NCBI GenBank assembly: GCA_016789955.1 | Contig: JAEUPB010000096.1 | Coordinates: 62,001 to 126,000 of the forward strand | Length of the DNA stretch: 64,000 bases | Reading direction: 5' to 3' | From: Rubrivivax sp. | Lineage (GTDB): Bacteria; Pseudomonadota; Gammaproteobacteria; Burkholderiales; Burkholderiaceae_C | Part shown: piece after piece, positions 8,008 through 19,278 of the stretch | How the letters are laid out: each line of letters opens with the position of its first letter | Position numbering within the stretch: the first letter of the stretch is position 1 | Notes under the pieces: model-generated | What the model saw: the letters and a program-made list of their open reading frames with translations, nothing else | What the model was told of the DNA's origin: nothing | Database searches by the model: none | Made by a program: the position numbers and the translations under genes

Positions 8008-9521
8008 ACCTCCACACGAGCTGGACCCACCCCCACCCGCTGCAGCCCCGTGCCGCAGCGCCCGTCACCGCGTCGAGCCCGGCCGAGTACCTGCTGCCCG
8101 AGGTGCACGCCGAGGTCCGGCCACTGGCCCGCGCGTGGCTGGTCATCGCGATGGCCGCGCTGGTCGGCTCGGGTCTGTATTCGGTGCTGCTGGTGCTGGC
8201 GCGCACGCCGGCGATCAACGCGTGGCTGCCGGCGGGCGACTTCTTCCGCGTGGCGCTGGTCGTGCACGTCGACCTGTCGGTGCTGGTGTGGTTCACGGCC
8301 ATCGCCGCGATGCTGTGGGCGCTCGTGCAGCGGCCGCCCGTGCACCGCGGGCACCGGCTGCTGGCGGGCGCGCCGGTGGTGCTGTGCGGGGCCGGCGCGG
8401 CGACGATGGCGCTGGCCGCGTTCGTCGACCCGGGCACGGCGGTGATGGCCAACTACATCCCGATGCTCGACAGCGGCACGTTCCGCGTGGCGCTGGCGAT
8501 GTTCGGCCTGGGCGCGCTGCTGCTGGTGCTGGGCGGCCTGGTGCGTGCCCGGCCCGTGGGCGCGGCGGTGGACGGCGCCGGCGCGCTGCGCTTCGGGCTG
8601 AACGCGAGCGTGGTGGCGGCCGCGGTGGCGCTGCTGGCGTTCGGCTGGTCGCTCGCGGTGGTGCCGACGGCGCTGCCGTCCAAGGCCTACTTCGAGATCG
8701 CCTGGTGGGGCGGCGGGCATGCGCTGCAGTTCACGTGGACGCTGCTGATGCTGGTGGGCTGGCTGGCGCTGGCGCAGGCCTGCGGCGCCCGCGTGCCGCT
8801 GTCGCCGCGCGTCGTGCTGCTGCTGTTCGCGGTGGCGCTGGCGAGCGTGTTCGCCACGCCGCTGGCCTACCTGATGCACGACGTGGCCACCGTGGAGCAC
8901 CGCAACCTGCACACCTGGGCGATGCGCTTCGGCGGCGGCGTGGCGATCGCGCCGCTGGCGCTGGCGGTGCTGCTGGCGCTGCTGCAGGCGCGCGGCACGG
9001 CGCTCACGTCCGAGCAGCGCCCGCTGCGCGCCGCGCTGACCCCGGAGCAGCGGCCGCTGCGCGCGGCGCTGACCCCGGAGCAGCGCCCGCTGCGCGCGGC
9101 GCTGATCGCCTCGATGCTGCTGTTCGTCTCCGGCGGTCTGATCGGCCTGACGATCGGCGGCAGCAACGTGAAGATCCCCGCGCACTACCACGGCTGCATC
9201 GTCGGCGTGACGCTGGCGCTGATGGGGCTCGTGCACCTGCTGCTGCCGCGCCTGGGCGGGCGCGCGCCGCAGGGGCGGCTGGCGGTGCTGCAGCCGTGGC
9301 TGTACGGCGGCGGCCAGCTGCTGCACATCATCGGCCTCGTCTGGTCGGGTGGCTACGGTGTGCAGCGCAAGGTGGCCGGCAGCGAGCAGGTGCTGCGCAG
9401 CGGGGCCGAGGTGGCCGGCATGGGGCTGATGGGCGTGGGCGGGCTGCTGGCGATCGTCGGCGGCCTGATGTTCGTGGTGGTGGTGCTGCGCGCGATCCGG
9501 CCGCAGGGCCCGCGGCACTGA
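8004..9521 (+). CDS. Heme-copper subunit I homologue apparently lacking the CuB His pair
   Basis: This 505-aa protein has about 12 membrane helices. Histidines for the hemes are kept: His88 (VVHVDLSVLVW) and the HYH motif at 394-396 (IPAHYHG). One CuB-type His is kept at 239 in GGGHALQF, where Phe replaces the catalytic Tyr. Counting from His239 to where the His-His pair should be (+49/+50) gives Ala-Tyr in PLAYLMHD; only a single His292 is close. So it may bind hemes but not a normal CuB or FeB. A three-unit 33-bp tandem repeat expands the loop at residues 333-366. It lies between the two cytochrome b fusion genes. It could be a divergent NO reductase-like subunit or a purely heme-bearing electron-transfer subunit. 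Confidence 0.8.
   Translation: MNLHTSWTHPHPLQPRAAAPVTASSPAEYLLPEVHAEVRPLARAWLVIAMAALVGSGLYSVLLVLARTPAINAWLPAGDFFRVALVVHVDLSVLVWFTAIAAMLWALVQRPPVHRGHRLLAGAPVVLCGAGAATMALAAFVDPGTAVMANYIPMLDSGTFRVALAMFGLGALLLVLGGLVRARPVGAAVDGAGALRFGLNASVVAAAVALLAFGWSLAVVPTALPSKAYFEIAWWGGGHALQFTWTLLMLVGWLALAQACGARVPLSPRVVLLLFAVALASVFATPLAYLMHDVATVEHRNLHTWAMRFGGGVAIAPLALAVLLALLQARGTALTSEQRPLRAALTPEQRPLRAALTPEQRPLRAALIASMLLFVSGGLIGLTIGGSNVKIPAHYHGCIVGVTLALMGLVHLLLPRLGGRAPQGRLAVLQPWLYGGGQLLHIIGLVWSGGYGVQRKVAGSEQVLRSGAEVAGMGLMGVGGLLAIVGGLMFVVVVLRAIRPQGPRH
9002..9100 (+). repeat. 33-bp tandem repeat, three copies, in frame
   Basis: Units at 9002-9034, 9035-9067 and 9068-9100 encode the 11-residue unit L-T-x-E-Q-R-P-L-R-A-A three times. 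Units 2 and 3 differ by one base; unit 1 has more changes. It forms a charged extramembrane loop between two helices of the heme-copper homologue. The copy number probably varies between strains. Confidence 0.95.
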
Positions 9522-9553
9522 ACCGGTTGCTGCACAGGCACCGCGAGCACCCG

Positions 9554-11476
9554 ATGGCCACTGCCCCGCAACGCGTGCTGCAGGCGCTGTTCATGCGCGC
9601 CGAGCGTGTGTTCAACCGAGCCTTCGGCGACCGCGCCAACCCGCTGTACCACCTGGGCGCGACGGCCTTCTTCCTGTTCTGGGTGGTGGCGGCCACCGGG
9701 CTCGTGCTGTACGCGTTCTTCGACACCAGCGTTGGCGGCGCCTACCGCTCGGTGGCGCGTGTGTCGGCGTTCGCCGGCGGCGCCGGCGGTGCGCTGCGCA
9801 CCGTGCACCGGCACGCCAGCGATGCGATGGTGGCGGTGATGCTCGCGCACCTGCTGCGCGCCTGGGCCTTCGACCGGCTGCGCGGCTTCCGCTGGTTCTC
9901 GTGGATCACCGGCGTGGCGCTGCTGTGGTTCGCCTACGTGGCCGGCATCAACGGCTACATGCTGCCGTGGGACCAGCTCGCGCAGTTCGTGACGCAGGCC
10001 ACCTTCGAGTGGCTGGACTGGCTGCCCGGCTTCGGCGGCACGCTGAGCCGCAACTTCATCCTGCCCGAGCACGTGAACGACCGGCTGTTCTCGCTGCTGG
10101 TGTTCATCCACATCGGCGTGCCGCTGGCGATGCTGCTGCTGATGTGGGTGCACGTGCAGCGTGTGCCGAAGGCCGCGACGCTGCCGCCGCGCCCGATCGC
10201 GCAGGCGCTGCTCGTCATGCTGGTGCTGCTGGCCGCGGCCGCACCGGTGGCCGGCCACCTGCCGGCCGACCTGCACCGCGCACCGCAGGTGCTGGCCTTC
10301 GACTGGTTCCTGCTGCCGGTGCTGGCCGGGCTGTACGCGGCGTCGCCTGCCGCGGTGTGGGCCACGGTGGCCGGCGGCACGCTCGGGCTCGCCCTGCTGC
10401 CGTGGCTGCCGTGGCGCCGCACGGGCGCGGCCACCGCGCGGATTACGCTGCACCCCGGCCCGGTGCAGGCGACGGCGCGCCCGGGCGAGACGCTGCTGGA
10501 AGCCGGCCTGCGCGCCGGCCTCGTGCTGCCGTTCGACTGCCGCGCCGGCGGCTGCGGGCGCTGCGTCTGCACGGTGCTGGGCGGGCGCGTGGAGCAGGGC
10601 CCGGCGCAGGCAGCGGTGCTGACGCCGGCGATGCGCTCGCGCGGCCAGGCGCTGATGTGCTGCGCGGTGCCGCAAGGCGAGGTCGAGATCGAGGTACCTG
10701 GCGTGGCGTCGCTGGCCGCGGCCGATGCGGTGCGCGTGCGGCGCTGGCAAGGCGTGGTGCAGCGGCTGGAGCGGCTGTCGCCCGAGTTGATGCGCGTGTT
10801 CATCGCGCTGCCACCGGGCGAGCGCATCGCCTACGCGCCCGGCCAGTACATCGACATCCTGCTCGACGACGGCGAACGCCGCTCGTTCTCGTTCGCCGCC
10901 GCGCCGCCCGATGCCGGTGCCGAGCGCATCGAGCTGCACGTGCGGCGCATCCCCGGCGGCCGCTACACCACCCATGTCTTCGAGGCGATGCGCGAGGGCG
11001 ACCGGATCTCGTTCGAAGGCCCGCTCGGCCGCTTCGGGCTGCTGGCCGAGAGCCAGCGGCCGATCCTCCTGCTCGCCGGGGCCACCGGCTACGCGCCGAT
11101 CCGCAGCATCCTCGAAGACGCCTTCGGCCGCGGTGTGCGCCGCCCGATCGAGCTGTACTGGGGCGTGCGCGCGCGCGCCGACCTGTACCTGCTCGAGCAG
11201 CTCGAGGCCTGGCAGCGCGCGCAGCCGGCGTTCCGCTTCGTGCCGGTGCTCTCGCATGCCGCCGACGACAGCGGCTGGACCGGCCGGCGCGGCAACGTGC
11301 ACGAGGCGCTGCTGCAGGACCACCCCGACCTCACCGGCTGGGAGGTCTACGCCTGCGGCTCGGTGGCGATGGTGCGCACCGCGGTGCCCGACTTCCTGGC
11401 GCACGGGCTCTCGGAGCAGTTGTGCTTCTCCGACGCGTTCGTGCCGAACGCGGCCGCCGGGGCTGCCCCGGCATGA
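9554..11476 (+). CDS. Diheme cytochrome b fused to [2Fe-2S] ferredoxin and FAD/NAD(P)H reductase
   Basis: This is a 640-aa fusion. Residues 30-285 are a cytochrome b N-terminal half with His85/His99 and His186/His200 and the classical quinone-site motif GYMLPW (residues 134-139). Residues 296-380 form a plant-type [2Fe-2S] ferredoxin (Cys329, 334, 337 and 369/370). Residues 390-630 form a ferredoxin-NADP reductase-like module with RSFSF (flavin), GATGYAPIRSI (pyridine nucleotide) and a CGS motif near 601. The expected path is NAD(P)H to FAD to [2Fe-2S] to b hemes, then quinone or a partner. It lacks the C-terminal cytochrome b half, and no Rieske gene is present. The paralogue at 5898 shares the cytochrome part only. 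The regulator gene overlaps its stop by 4 bases. Confidence 0.88.
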   Translation: MATAPQRVLQALFMRAERVFNRAFGDRANPLYHLGATAFFLFWVVAATGLVLYAFFDTSVGGAYRSVARVSAFAGGAGGALRTVHRHASDAMVAVMLAHLLRAWAFDRLRGFRWFSWITGVALLWFAYVAGINGYMLPWDQLAQFVTQATFEWLDWLPGFGGTLSRNFILPEHVNDRLFSLLVFIHIGVPLAMLLLMWVHVQRVPKAATLPPRPIAQALLVMLVLLAAAAPVAGHLPADLHRAPQVLAFDWFLLPVLAGLYAASPAAVWATVAGGTLGLALLPWLPWRRTGAATARITLHPGPVQATARPGETLLEAGLRAGLVLPFDCRAGGCGRCVCTVLGGRVEQGPAQAAVLTPAMRSRGQALMCCAVPQGEVEIEVPGVASLAAADAVRVRRWQGVVQRLERLSPELMRVFIALPPGERIAYAPGQYIDILLDDGERRSFSFAAAPPDAGAERIELHVRRIPGGRYTTHVFEAMREGDRISFEGPLGRFGLLAESQRPILLLAGATGYAPIRSILEDAFGRGVRRPIELYWGVRARADLYLLEQLEAWQRAQPAFRFVPVLSHAADDSGWTGRRGNVHEALLQDHPDLTGWEVYACGSVAMVRTAVPDFLAHGLSEQLCFSDAFVPNAAAGAAPA

Positions 11477-12267
11477 CCGGCGGGCTTGACCGGGATCAAG
11501 ACCCTGCGGGGGGCGAGGCGCGAGCATCCGCGCCGGCTGGCACCTCGGAGGTGCACGCCGACGCCGTGCTCGACACCCGCACCTACGACATCCCCCGCTT
11601 CCTGGCCCGGTTGCCGCTGTTCAGCGACATCGGGCCCGAGGCGCTGGAGCGCCTGGCGCTAGGCTGCACGCTGCACCGGCACGAGCGCGGCGGGCTCGTG
11701 TTCCGACAGGGCGACCCGTGCGAGAGCTTCAAGGTCGTGATGATGGGCCAGGTGAAGCTGTTCGTGATCTCTCCGTCGGGACACGAGAAGGTGATCGAGC
11801 TGATCGGCCCCGGGCACAGCTTCGCCGAGGCGCTGATGTTCCTCGGCAAGCCGTGCATGGTGAGTGCGCAGACGCTGGCCGACTCGATGCTGCTCAGCGT
11901 GAGCCGCGCGGTGGTGATGAGCGAGCTGGCGCAGGATCCGCAATTCTCGATGCGCATGCTGGCCGGCCTGTCGCGCCGCCTGCACGGCCTCGTCAGCGAC
12001 GTGCAGGCCTATGCGCTGCAGAACGGCGTGCAGCGCGTCATCGGCTACCTGCTGCGCGACCAGCTCACCGACGAAGGCACGCCGGCCGAGGCCGTGACGG
12101 TCTCGCTGCCGGTGAGCAAGGCCACGCTGGCCTCGCGGCTGAGCCTGACGCCGGAATACTTCTCGCGCGTGCTTCGCGAGCTGGAAGACGCGCAGCTGAT
12201 CCAGGTCGACCGGCGCGACATTCGCATCCTCGACGTGAAGCGGCTCGCGGCGTATCAGAGCGGCTGA
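11473..12267 (+). CDS. Crp/Fnr-family regulator, DNR/NnrR-like
   Basis: This 264-aa protein (if ATG 11473 is used) has an N-terminal cyclic-nucleotide-like sensor domain (about 40-160, LPLFSDIGPEAL onward), a dimerisation helix and a C-terminal winged helix (TKATLASRLSLTPEYFSRVLREL-like recognition region near 215-240). The N-terminal Cys cluster of FNR is absent, so it is more like DNR/NnrR, which sense NO through heme. ATG 11473 overlaps the previous stop (ATGA), but a DNR-type box and promoter lie within codons 5-9, so GTG at 11566, just before LDTRTYDIPRF, is a plausible second start. It probably controls the four boxes described here. Its 3' end overlaps the convergent d1-propeller gene by 13 bases. 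Confidence 0.9.
   Translation: MTGGLDRDQDPAGGEARASAPAGTSEVHADAVLDTRTYDIPRFLARLPLFSDIGPEALERLALGCTLHRHERGGLVFRQGDPCESFKVVMMGQVKLFVISPSGHEKVIELIGPGHSFAEALMFLGKPCMVSAQTLADSMLLSVSRAVVMSELAQDPQFSMRMLAGLSRRLHGLVSDVQAYALQNGVQRVIGYLLRDQLTDEGTPAEAVTVSLPVSKATLASRLSLTPEYFSRVLRELEDAQLIQVDRRDIRILDVKRLAAYQSG
11486..11499 (+). promoter_or_regulatory. DNR/FNR-type box inside the 5' end of the regulator gene
   Basis: TTGACCGGGATCAA is a full TTGA-N6-TCAA dyad. GAGCATCC begins 22 nt downstream at 11522, with the same spacing and the same octamer as in the nirS promoter. This marks an internal promoter for the Crp/Fnr gene, and suggests autoregulation and a shorter protein started downstream. Confidence 0.65.
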
Positions 12268-13451
12268 GGCGGTATCGCGAGCCCGCGGCCGCGAAAGCCT
12301 GCGGGCAAGGACCAGGTGTCGGTCGTGCGGCCCTCGCCGTCGAGTGACGTGACCGCGGGCGGATCGCTGCCCATCACCAGCAGGCGACGCCGCGCCGTGT
12401 CGGCCACGCAGCTCGTCGGGTGGCGCGCGGCGCCGTCGAGCCAGGTCCAGGCGCCGCCGATGCGCGTTGCCAACCGCACGCGGCCACCGACCTCGAACAG
12501 GCCCCAGAGGCGCACGGCGTCACCGCCGATCCCCGCGGGCAGCGCCTGCAGCGCGAGCACCGCACCCGGCGCGTCGTGCCGCGCCGCGATCACCCAGCGC
12601 CGCGGATCGATCTCGACGATCGCGTTGCCGTGCGGCAGCCACCAGCGCGGGCCGCGGCCATCGTCGTGCCCGCACGCGCCCTGCGGCCGCGCGCCGGGCA
12701 GCTTCCAGCGCGCGATCTCGCGGCGCACGTCCAGGTGCACCACCGCCACGTCGTCGCCGGCACGGCCGGCCACCCAGGGCTGCGTGGCACCGATGTGGTC
12801 GGGCGTCGGCATCGCATCTCCGAGCGGTGCACGGCGCACGGCCAGGTAGCCCGGCGTGGGCAGGCCTTCGCCCATGCGGTGGTCGTGCACCAGGCCTTCG
12901 TAGAGCGGCGGCGCGGCGGGATCCAGCGAGACTTCCCACCATTCGCCCAGGCTCGGCCAGGTGGCGAGCAGGCTGCGCCGCGAGGGCAGGGCTCGCAGCG
13001 CGGCGGCGCGGGCACGCCGGCGGCGTTCGACGTCGGTGCCGGCGTAGACCTTCAGCGGGGGCGCATCGGGCGGCGCCGTGGCATCGAGCAGCACCAGCGC
13101 ATCGGCCTGCGCCAGCGCCACCACGCGGCCGTCGGCGCTGGCGGCCAGCGCGTGCGGCGTGGGCGCGAGCAGGCGGGTGTCGCTCTGGCCCGGGCTGGCG
13201 ACGAACGGCCAGCGCTGCAGTCGGCCCGACGCGGTGAGCGTCCACACCGCATCGGCGGTGAGCGCGGGGGCATCGGCGAGCGGGCCGTCGAGCGTGTGCA
13301 GCCGGGCGGCCTCGCCGAGGCGCAGCACGGCCAACGCATCCATGCCCCAGGCCACGCCAGCGGTCGGGCCGGAAACGCCGCCGCCCCGGGCAGCGAGGTG
13401 CACCGGGGCGGCGAGCGCCGCGCAGCCTGCCAGGGCCTCGCGGCGGTTCAT
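12255..13451 (-). CDS. d1-type beta-propeller protein (NirF/NirN-related, divergent)
   Basis: This 398-aa protein has an Arg-Arg signal (MNRREALAGC), read as Tat-like or possibly lipoprotein-like, followed by repeated short beta blades. The segment EWWEVSLDPAAPPLYEGLVH, continuing DHRMGEG, recalls a motif I know from cytochrome d1 domain proteins. The C-terminal half matches poorly. It has no CxxCH, unlike NirN. It is the third gene of the nirS transcript (17 bases after the c551 gene). NirF-type proteins act in the last steps of heme d1 synthesis in the periplasm, and a role of that kind is inferred. The other d1 genes (nirE, nirJ, nirDLGH) are not in the window. Confidence 0.6.
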   Translation of the reverse strand: MNRREALAGCAALAAPVHLAARGGGVSGPTAGVAWGMDALAVLRLGEAARLHTLDGPLADAPALTADAVWTLTASGRLQRWPFVASPGQSDTRLLAPTPHALAASADGRVVALAQADALVLLDATAPPDAPPLKVYAGTDVERRRRARAAALRALPSRRSLLATWPSLGEWWEVSLDPAAPPLYEGLVHDHRMGEGLPTPGYLAVRRAPLGDAMPTPDHIGATQPWVAGRAGDDVAVVHLDVRREIARWKLPGARPQGACGHDDGRGPRWWLPHGNAIVEIDPRRWVIAARHDAPGAVLALQALPAGIGGDAVRLWGLFEVGGRVRLATRIGGAWTWLDGAARHPTSCVADTARRRLLVMGSDPPAVTSLDGEGRTTDTWSLPAGFRGRGLAIPPQPL

Positions 13452-13467
13452 CGCCGGGCTGCCGGCG

Positions 13468-13800
13468 CTACTGCTTGAGCACCCACTCCACCGCCGCCTT
13501 CAGGTCGGCATCGGAGATCTTGTCGGCGCCGCTGGGCGGCATCGGCACCGGGCCCCAGACGCCCTGGCCGCCCTTGCGGATCTTCTCCGAGAGCTTGGCC
13601 ACGGCGTCGGCCTGGCCCTTGTACTTGGCGGCCACGTCCTTGTAGGCCGGGCCGACCAGCTTCTTGTCCTTGGCGTGGCAGGCCAGGCAGCCGGCCTTGT
13701 TCATCGCCGCCTCGACGGCGGCCTGGGCGCTGGCCGGCGCGGGGGTGGCCAGCAGGGCCACCGCCATGGTGGAGCCGAGGGCCGTGATGAGGGTGCGCAT
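13468..13800 (-). CDS. nirM: Cytochrome c551-type electron carrier
   Basis: This is a 110-aa protein with a signal peptide cleaved near ASA-QA (residue 26) and one c-type heme site CLACH at 38-42. The distal Met is in GPVPMPPS (Met87). Length and motifs fit class I cytochrome c551/c552, the electron donor to cytochrome cd1. It follows nirS by 21 bases and so is cotranscribed. It could also feed the CuA subunit of the linked NO reductase candidate. Close paralogues elsewhere in the genome are likely, so the symbol is by context. Confidence 0.88.
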   Translation of the reverse strand: MRTLITALGSTMAVALLATPAPASAQAAVEAAMNKAGCLACHAKDKKLVGPAYKDVAAKYKGQADAVAKLSEKIRKGGQGVWGPVPMPPSGADKISDADLKAAVEWVLKQ

Positions 13801-13821
13801 GGAACGATCTCCTTCGATGGG

Positions 13822-17782
<3,961 letters not shown>

Positions 17783-17822
17783 CGGCGTCGGGGCGCATTC
17801 CGCGCCGCCACAATCGCGGCGC

Positions 17823-18233
17823 ATGACCGAGTGGATCGCGCTGTATCCGCAGCTGAAGTCGACCCACATCGCGCTGGCCGTGACCAGCGTGGGCCTCTTC
17901 GCGCTGCGTGGCGCCTGCGTGCTGGCCGGTGCGCGCTGGCCGCTGCACCGCGCCGCGCGCATCGCCAGCGTGTGCATCGACACGCTGCTGTTCTGCGCCG
18001 GCGTGGCGCTGTGGTCGATGCTGTCGCTGCACCTCGGGCGCGACCACTGGCTGTTCGTGAAGCTGGTGCTGATCGTCGCCTACATCGTGCTGGGCTCGCT
18101 GGCGCTCAAGCGCGCGCCGACCCGGCTGTCCAAGGCGGCGGCGTATGCGGCGGCGCTGGCCTGCATCGCCTCGGCGGCTCTGGTCGCCGTGCGGCACGAC
18201 GCGATGGCGCCTCTGCGCGGGCTCGCCGGCTGA
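17823..18233 (+). CDS. SirB-family integral membrane protein
   Basis: This 136-aa protein has four membrane helices starting near residues 12, 45, 76 and 108. The layout ([19 protein letters not shown] and later [16 protein letters not shown]) fits the SirB2 family, a small membrane protein family of unknown function often found alone in proteobacteria. It starts 40 bases after the TonB receptor and could be on the same transcript, though it has no known link to denitrification. It ends 16 bases before the convergent ppsR gene. Confidence 0.75.
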   Translation: MTEWIALYPQLKSTHIALAVTSVGLFALRGACVLAGARWPLHRAARIASVCIDTLLFCAGVALWSMLSLHLGRDHWLFVKLVLIVAYIVLGSLALKRAPTRLSKAAAYAAALACIASAALVAVRHDAMAPLRGLAG

Positions 18234-18249
18234 CGTTCGCGGTGTCCCG

Positions 18250-19074
18250 TCAGTACATCAGGCGATCCGGCCGGATGTCCCGCAGGATCGTCGTGGCGAT
18301 CTCCTCGATCGACTTGTGCGTCGACGACAGCCACGAGATGCCGGCGCGCCGCATCATGGCCTCGGCCTCCCGCACCTCGTAGCGGCAGTTCTCCAGCGAC
18401 GCATAGCGGCTGCCGGGCTTGCGCTCGTGGCGGATCTGCGCCAGCCGGTCGGGGTCGATCGTCAGCCCGAAGCACTTGCGCTGGTGCGGGATCAGCGAGG
18501 AGGGCATCCGGCCGCGCTCGAAATCTTCCGGGATCAGCGGATAGTTCGCGGCCTTGATGCCGTGCTGCATCGCCAGGTAGAGCGACGTCGGCGTCTTGCC
18601 GCTGCGGCTCACGCCCACCAGGATCACCTCGGCGAGGTCGAGGTTGCGCGACGACTGCCCGTCGTCGTGCGCCAGCGAGAAGTTGATCGCCTCGATGCGC
18701 TCGTTGTACTCGGTGCTCTGGCTGGCGTCGGAGAAGCGCCCGATGCGGTGGTTGCTCTTGACGCCGAACTCCTGCTCCAGCGGCTCGACGAAGGCGCGGA
18801 ACATGTCCATCACGAAGCCCTTGCAGCCGGCCCCGGTGACGATGTCGCGCACCTCGTCGCGCACCAGCGTGATGAACACCACCGGCCGCCGGCCCTCGCG
18901 CTCGGCGACGTCGTTGATCTCCTCGACCACCGCGGTGGCCTTCTCGACGCTGTCGATGAACGGCCGGCGCACGTGCCGCGGCCGCGTGGGGAACTGCGCC
19001 AGGATCGAGTTGCCGAAGGTCTCGGCGGTGATGCCGGTGCCGTCCGAGACGAAGAACACGGTGCGTTCGGGCAT
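18250..19074 (-). CDS. ppsR: PEP synthase regulatory protein (kinase/pyrophosphorylase, DUF299)
   Basis: This 274-aa protein begins [20 protein letters not shown], the classical DUF299 start. A P-loop-like [15 protein letters not shown] is near residue 155 and the family's [10 protein letters not shown] and PLIPEDFE blocks are present. PpsR both inactivates PEP synthase by ADP-dependent phosphorylation of a Thr next to the catalytic His and restores it by Pi-dependent dephosphorylation. It is transcribed divergently from its target ppsA, the usual arrangement. Length is normal. Confidence 0.95.
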   Translation of the reverse strand: MPERTVFFVSDGTGITAETFGNSILAQFPTRPRHVRRPFIDSVEKATAVVEEINDVAEREGRRPVVFITLVRDEVRDIVTGAGCKGFVMDMFRAFVEPLEQEFGVKSNHRIGRFSDASQSTEYNERIEAINFSLAHDDGQSSRNLDLAEVILVGVSRSGKTPTSLYLAMQHGIKAANYPLIPEDFERGRMPSSLIPHQRKCFGLTIDPDRLAQIRHERKPGSRYASLENCRYEVREAEAMMRRAGISWLSSTHKSIEEIATTILRDIRPDRLMY

Positions 19075-19278
19075 GGGAGGGTCATCATACGGACGCGGCC
19101 GCGTGGCCTCCTTAGAATCGGCGGCAATTTCCGAATCGCGGCGTCCCGGGCCTCCCGGCCGCCGCCCGTGCCGCGCCGTGAGAGCCCCGAGCCGATCACA
19201 ACCCCGACACCACGCCTCGAGCGGGCCCGGGCGTGCGCATGCGGAAGCACCGGTTTCTCATCATCACGGAGCTTTCCC

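Noticed and set aside
9002-9100. Tandem repeats considered as a CRISPR-like array
   Set aside because: The units are directly adjacent without spacers and lie in frame in a coding sequence.
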